Shown one piece after another: positions 60,228 through 64,000 of a DNA stretch of 64,000 nucleotides. Position 1 is the stretch's first letter. Each line of letters opens with the position of its first letter. The notes under the pieces were generated by a model. It did not search any database and was not told the DNA's origin. It saw only the letters and a program-made list of their open reading frames with translations. The position numbers were made by a program, and so were the translations under genes. Source of the stretch: Vagococcus hydrophili (GTDB lineage Bacteria; Bacillota; Bacilli; Lactobacillales; Vagococcaceae); assembly GCF_011304195.1 (NCBI RefSeq), contig NZ_CP049887.1:2418001-2482000 (forward strand). Direction: 5' to 3'.

Positions 60228-60857
60228 ATGGGATTAAACGAATTTATTTTAGGATTAAACAACTTAGAGAAAATTACTAGAGCACCAGGATTTTTTAAAT
60301 ATACGAAACACACGGTTGCGGCTCACTCTTATCGTGTCGCTTCAATCGCTCAAGTGTTAGGTGATATCGAAGAAGCAAATGGTGTTTCTATTGATTGGAA
60401 GTCATTGTATGAAAAATCATTGAATCATGACTACACAGAGCGTTTCATTGGCGATATTAAAACACCTGTAAAATATGCCAGTAAAGAGCTTAGAGGCATG
60501 CTTCAAACAGTTGAAGAAAAAATGACAGAAGAATTTATTTCTCAAGAGATACCAACAGAATTTCAAGACATTTACCGTAGAAGGTTATTTGAAGGGAAAG
60601 ATGAAAGTGTTGAAGGAGAAATATTGGCAATTGCTGATAAAGTAGATCTTTTATATGAGTCTTTTGAAGAAATTGTTAAAAGTAATCCAGAAGAGGTTTA
60701 TATGGCGATGTTTATTGAATCTGTGCAAACAATCCAGTCTTATTCTCATAGACCTTCAGTAAAATACTTCTTCAACGAGATATTTCCAGAATTACTGAAC
60801 AAAGACTTTTACGGAAGAGAGCATTTTATCGCAAAAATCGATCAAATTCATGATTAG
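60228..60857 (+). CDS. YfbR-like HD-domain 5'-nucleotidase
   Basis: A 209-residue HD phosphohydrolase. The metal residues appear as His in HTVAAHSYRVA (about 33), the HD pair in LNHDYTERFIGDIKTPVKY (about 67-68) and the distal Asp in ILAIADKVD. This layout, including R-A-P in ITRAPGFFKYT, fits YfbR enzymes, which dephosphorylate deoxyribonucleoside monophosphates. It lies 21 nt after psiE with GGAGTGG as ribosome binding site and is likely co-transcribed. Confidence 0.85.
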   Translation: MGLNEFILGLNNLEKITRAPGFFKYTKHTVAAHSYRVASIAQVLGDIEEANGVSIDWKSLYEKSLNHDYTERFIGDIKTPVKYASKELRGMLQTVEEKMTEEFISQEIPTEFQDIYRRRLFEGKDESVEGEILAIADKVDLLYESFEEIVKSNPEEVYMAMFIESVQTIQSYSHRPSVKYFFNEIFPELLNKDFYGREHFIAKIDQIHD

Positions 60858-60901
60858 TTATTTTAATTTTAAAAAATGCTGAAATATATGCAATAAAAGC
60901 A

Positions 60902-60930
60902 TTGTAGTATGAATTTTAATGTGTTAGAAT
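60902..60930 (+). promoter_or_regulatory. cspA promoter with long leader
   Basis: TTGTAG (60902-60907), 17 bp, TAGAAT (60925-60930). Transcription would begin near 60937, leaving a leader of about 115 nt before cspA, a common feature of cold-shock mRNAs whose structure controls translation by temperature. Confidence 0.6.
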
Positions 60931-61052
60931 AGTTATTGTAGTAATTGGATACGAGATTAGGAAAATATTTATTTTATATATAATTCTCCTATTAAGCGTC
61001 ACATTTATTGCAATAATTCGCGTACAAAGATGCGCAATAGGAGGAAAAGCAC

Positions 61053-61253
61053 ATGGCTAACGGTACAGTAAAATGGTTTAACGCAGAAAAAGGATTCGGA
61101 TTTATCACTCAAGAGGACGGAACAGATGTATTTGCTCACTTCTCAGCTATCCAAGGTGAAGGATTCAAAACTTTAGAAGAAGGTCAAGAAGTTACTTTCG
61201 ACGTAGAAGAAGGTCAACGTGGACTTCAAGCAACAAACATCGAAAAAGCTTAA
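61053..61253 (+). CDS. Cold-shock protein (CspA family)
   Basis: A 66-residue OB-fold RNA chaperone. RNP1 KGFGFI and RNP2 VFAHFS are intact, and it starts [17 protein letters not shown] as in enterococcal Csp proteins. AGGAGGAAA lies 8-9 nt before the ATG. It is a single gene with its own promoter, long leader and terminator. Confidence 0.97.
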   Translation: MANGTVKWFNAEKGFGFITQEDGTDVFAHFSAIQGEGFKTLEEGQEVTFDVEEGQRGLQATNIEKA

Positions 61254-61266
61254 TTAAAGCTTATCG

Positions 61267-61296
61267 AACACTAGGGACTTGTTCTCTAGTGTTTTT
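61267..61296 (+). terminator. Intrinsic terminator of the csp gene
   Basis: AACACTAG (61267-61274) pairs with CTAGTGTT (61286-61293), inner G-U, G-C and A-T pairs extend the stem, and T residues follow. Confidence 0.9.
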
Positions 61297-61322
61297 TGTT
61301 CTGAACTTTTAAATAAATTAAC

Positions 61323-61364
61323 AAAAAATCCTCGCTATGAGTTTGACTCTAGCGAGGATTTTTT
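61323..61364. terminator. Bidirectional terminator, mainly for the APC permease gene
   Basis: A perfect 15 bp stem AAAAAATCCTCGCTA (61323-61337) / TAGCGAGGATTTTTT (61350-61364) with T runs on both strands. It ends 4 bp from the permease stop. Confidence 0.95.
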
Positions 61365-61367
61365 GCT

Positions 61368-62801
61368 TTATTGATTTTTTTGAGCTCTTCTTGCGAAGAA
61401 TGGGAAGATTGTTCCTAAACCAATTAAAATGATTGGTGTTAAAATATTCATAATAAATTGGAAAATGAATGCTCTTGGGTCTTCTGCATAAGGGATTTTT
61501 GGTACAGCACCTAAAATACAAGCAAAAGCAGTGAATAAGAAGCACCATAAACCAACAATGTAACCAATTTTAGGATTCTTAATAAATTTATAATCAGAAT
61601 CAAAATCTTTATGCATTTTATTAATCATCATATAGGCAAAGAATACCCATAGATAACGAAGAGGCATAACGATAGAGTTTAAGTTTAGTAACCAAACATA
61701 GTTATCGTTCATATTTTTAATTCCTAAACCAGGAACAATAATTAAAATACTTACTAAGATACCTGTTAAAATATAACCTTTAACGGGTGTTCCTTTAGCA
61801 TTTTTCTTAGAGAAACTTTCAGGAATAAATTCTTTATCTGAATCAGCTAAAAGAATTTTAAGTGGTGCATCAATAGAAAAGGCTAAAGCTGAAATTTGAG
61901 CTAACATTTGAGCAATGGCATAGACGATAACGAAGAAGTTACCGACATTGTAATAAGCACCTAATTTACCAAAGGCTTCATAAGCACCATTAGCCATTAA
62001 ATCTTTAGGAATATTGTTACTATCAAAGAGCATGCCCATTGAGAATGACCCTAAAATCGCACAGACACCAATCATAATCGCTAACACAAGCATTCCTTTA
62101 GGAAACTCTTTAGAAGCATTTTTTGTTTCATTAACATATGGAGAAATTTTCTCAGCCCCACCTACAGCGAAAACTAACATTGAAATCGTTGTAAAGTAAG
62201 CAAAATCAAATTTAGGTATATAAGATTTGATATTTCCCATATCTGGTGTTGCAAATGATGCACCAGTTAAAGAAGGTGCTGATACTGCTAATAAGATGAA
62301 TAATAATGACATGATAAACATGGCAGTTCCGGCAACACCACCAATTCTTTTTAAGGTTGTTAACCCTTTTGAAGATATCCATAAAAAGAATAAGAAGATA
62401 ACTAAACAAATCATAGCAATCGTTGTCGCACTTGCTGTATTAATAAAATTACCATTTTGTTTAAAGATCCAACTTAAAGAAATAATAATTCCTTGAGGTT
62501 TTTGAGCTAAGTAGGGGATATGTACAACCCAATAAGTCCATGCTGCAAAATAACCAATTTTTTTAGTTGTTGTATTCTTAACCCAGCTACTAACACCACC
62601 AGGGCTGTCTTTAAATGTTGAGCCTAATTGTCCTACTATTAATGCATATGGTACAAAGTAAAGCGCCATGATAAGTATCCATGAAACAATAACAGAAAGA
62701 CCTTGTGTCGCATAATTATTAACGACGTTACCTAGACCCCATACGGAAACAAAAGCAATGATAGCAACGTTGTACCATCTTAATTGCTTAGATTTATCCA
62801 T
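61368..62801 (-). CDS. APC family amino acid permease
   Basis: A 477-residue transporter with about 12-13 membrane helices. The helix-1 segment WYNVAIIAFVSVWGLGNVVNNYA carries the unwound glycine region of APC carriers, and loop GSTFKDSPGGVSSWV matches the glutamate/GABA-antiporter-like and YjeM-like branch. The substrate (an amino acid or dipeptide-sized amine) is not decided by sequence. AGGAGTG precedes the ATG, and there is a clear sigma-A promoter (62866-62838). Confidence 0.88.
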   Translation of the reverse strand: MDKSKQLRWYNVAIIAFVSVWGLGNVVNNYATQGLSVIVSWILIMALYFVPYALIVGQLGSTFKDSPGGVSSWVKNTTTKKIGYFAAWTYWVVHIPYLAQKPQGIIISLSWIFKQNGNFINTASATTIAMICLVIFLFFLWISSKGLTTLKRIGGVAGTAMFIMSLLFILLAVSAPSLTGASFATPDMGNIKSYIPKFDFAYFTTISMLVFAVGGAEKISPYVNETKNASKEFPKGMLVLAIMIGVCAILGSFSMGMLFDSNNIPKDLMANGAYEAFGKLGAYYNVGNFFVIVYAIAQMLAQISALAFSIDAPLKILLADSDKEFIPESFSKKNAKGTPVKGYILTGILVSILIIVPGLGIKNMNDNYVWLLNLNSIVMPLRYLWVFFAYMMINKMHKDFDSDYKFIKNPKIGYIVGLWCFLFTAFACILGAVPKIPYAEDPRAFIFQFIMNILTPIILIGLGTIFPFFARRAQKNQ

Positions 62802-62837
62802 ATTAAAATCACTCCTTTATAATTTAGTTACTTTAAT

Positions 62838-62866
62838 ATCATAATGATTAAAAAGAGGGATGACAA
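62838..62866 (-). promoter_or_regulatory. Promoter of the APC permease gene
   Basis: Minus strand TTGTCA (62866-62861), 17 bp, TATGAT (62843-62838), about 35 bp before the ATG. Confidence 0.7.
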
Positions 62867-62933
62867 TGAAAATTTTGTGAAAACAAGCTTAAATGATAAC
62901 TAGATTAAGAAAAAGTGAATTTTACCTAAAAAA

Positions 62934-62957
62934 AGAACACTTATTTCTAAGTGTTCT
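62934..62957 (-). terminator. Intrinsic terminator of the glycosidase-like gene
   Basis: Minus strand AGAACACTT (62957-62949), 6 nt loop, AAGTGTTCT (62942-62934), then seven T. It lies 15 bp beyond the stop. Confidence 0.92.
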
Positions 62958-62971
62958 CAGTGAAATTTAAT

Positions 62972-64000
62972 TTATGGAGCGGTGTTTTCACTTTTTTGAT
63001 CTGTTGTAGACTTCTTGTTAGGATCTAATAAATCAGTTGTATCAGAGTAGTTAAGTCCTTTAAGTTTAAAGATATCTTTACCATAAGATAATCCGATACC
63101 ACGAGTATCATCAAAACCAATACCACTATAGAAAACATAGTATTGCCCATTATCCTTCAGTAAGGCGCTCTTATAAAGTCCTTTACCATCAAATTGATGT
63201 TTGTCTTTAGATGGGAAGATAATAGGGGTTAAATCATCCCATTTTTTACCATCTTTTGATTTAGAGTAGTAAACATTCATCACATGACGTTGAGATAATT
63301 GAATTGTACCATCGCTCTGGAAACCAGACACGACTGTTTCGTAACCTAAATCTGTTTTTTGGACATCTAAATGCCAATGTTTCATACCGTCAGCGTTAGA
63401 ATAAGCCATTTTAACTTCAGTAGGTTTTGTCCACTTAAGACCATCTTTACTTGTACGATGCCAAATTTTAAAGCCGTTAGCAACATACCATACTTGGTAA
63501 CCATTTTCATCTTTAACAAAAGCAGGGGAGATCCAGTCTCCTTTTTTACGGTTTGCTTTATGAATAACTTTTTTATCACTCCAAGTTTTGCCATCAGTTG
63601 AATCAATGCGGTAAATAATAACATCTCCAGAAATATCATCAACATAACGCCAGAATAACTCTAAACGATTTTCTTCTTTATTATAAATGATATTTGTATC
63701 TGAATCATATTGAAGAGGAACTTCACCATTGAATTTTTCTGATTTTGGTTCATCTAAAGGGTTGTTATCATCAGGAATCCATTCGATTAAATCATTTGAT
63801 TTGAAAACATGTGGGTTCTCGTATGTTGCTACACCTTTAGGGTAAGCTGTGATTCCCATCCAATACTTATAACCATTCCATTTTTCAGGAAAGCTAATAA
63901 CAGAAGGATGGGTATTTTCAATTGTGTCATAAGCTGTAGGTAAGACTAGTCTCTCGTGAGCATTGGCGTGACTGACAACTTTTTTACCACTCACATATTG
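62972..64000 (-). CDS. Beta-propeller glycosidase-like protein (5' end outside window)
   Basis: The reading frame is open to the right edge (codons for Gln-Tyr precede the first possible GTG at 63994), so the N-terminus is missing. The 340 or more residues show repeated short blades: NGYKYWMGITAY, GYQVWYVANG, MNVYYSKSKDGKKW and QYYVFYSGIGFDDTRGIGLSYG. This is the pattern of five-bladed GH43/GH32-like or GH117-like propellers. Candidate acidic residues exist, but I cannot assign a catalytic triad. The Lys/Ser/Thr-rich C-terminus ends in TAP with no sorting signal. A secreted polysaccharide-acting role is inference. Confidence 0.7.
   Translation of the reverse strand, partial: QYVSGKKVVSHANAHERLVLPTAYDTIENTHPSVISFPEKWNGYKYWMGITAYPKGVATYENPHVFKSNDLIEWIPDDNNPLDEPKSEKFNGEVPLQYDSDTNIIYNKEENRLELFWRYVDDISGDVIIYRIDSTDGKTWSDKKVIHKANRKKGDWISPAFVKDENGYQVWYVANGFKIWHRTSKDGLKWTKPTEVKMAYSNADGMKHWHLDVQKTDLGYETVVSGFQSDGTIQLSQRHVMNVYYSKSKDGKKWDDLTPIIFPSKDKHQFDGKGLYKSALLKDNGQYYVFYSGIGFDDTRGIGLSYGKDIFKLKGLNYSDTTDLLDPNKKSTTDQKSENTAP

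Overview
This 64 kb window is AT-rich and reads as the chromosome of a fermentative lactic acid bacterium (Lactobacillales). The best fit is Enterococcaceae, possibly a Vagococcus-like organism. That placement is inferred from gene content and order, not from a marker gene: polA-mutM-coaE-nrdR-dnaB-dnaI, a pyrR-pyrP-pyrBC-carAB-pyrKDFE cluster in the enterococcal order, pflB/pflA fermentation genes, PadR plus DUF1700, and a glgBCDAP-type glycogen operon. I see no rRNA, tRNA, CRISPR array, insertion sequence or prophage.

Layout. 1-3.2 kb: the tail of an unidentified protein, murC, a MaoC-like hotdog protein and a Bax-inhibitor-1 membrane protein. 3.3-11.4 kb: DNA replication and repair and translation (polA, mutM, coaE, nrdR, dnaB, dnaI, yceD, rpmF). 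11.5-16.2 kb, minus strand: a large secreted polysaccharide deacetylase carrying GW-like repeats, plsY, and a PadR/DUF1700/56-residue membrane protein operon with a self-operator. 16.4-21.6 kb: a phosphonate-type ABC importer (phnD-C-E-E) with a cytosolic 5'-nucleotidase-family phosphoesterase. 21.6-28.3 kb: an MFS transporter, parE-parC and a histidine phosphatase. 28.5-36.9 kb: pflB-pflA, a guanidine-I riboswitch with a two-subunit SMR exporter, a broken GNAT gene, ppaC and small redox or envelope genes. 36.0-48.7 kb: rluD and the complete de novo UMP pathway under two PyrR attenuators. 48.8-59.7 kb: a peptidase E-like gene and the glycogen operon. 59.8-64 kb: psiE, a YfbR-like HD phosphatase, a cold-shock gene, an APC permease and the C-terminal part of a beta-propeller glycosidase-like protein.

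The pyr operon turns bicarbonate, glutamine, aspartate and PRPP into UMP, and PyrR represses it by attenuation when UMP is plentiful. The glg operon encodes ADP-glucose synthesis (GlgC/GlgD), chain elongation (GlgA), branching (GlgB, frameshifted here), phosphorolysis (GlgP) and debranching (a GH13 enzyme). PflB and its activase supply acetyl-CoA and formate under anaerobiosis.

The main points to check are: the single-base deletion that splits glgB; a glgC start whose Shine-Dalgarno lies about 30 nt upstream, with a perfect hairpin between them; a nonsense codon inside the acetyl-CoA loop of a GNAT gene; an inverted repeat that may both terminate glg read-through and mask the psiE ribosome binding site; an orphan terminator with a 25-codon ORF before parE; and the phnDCEE-phosphoesterase operon, whose substrate is unknown. 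All promoter, terminator and operator calls were made by eye from the sequence.
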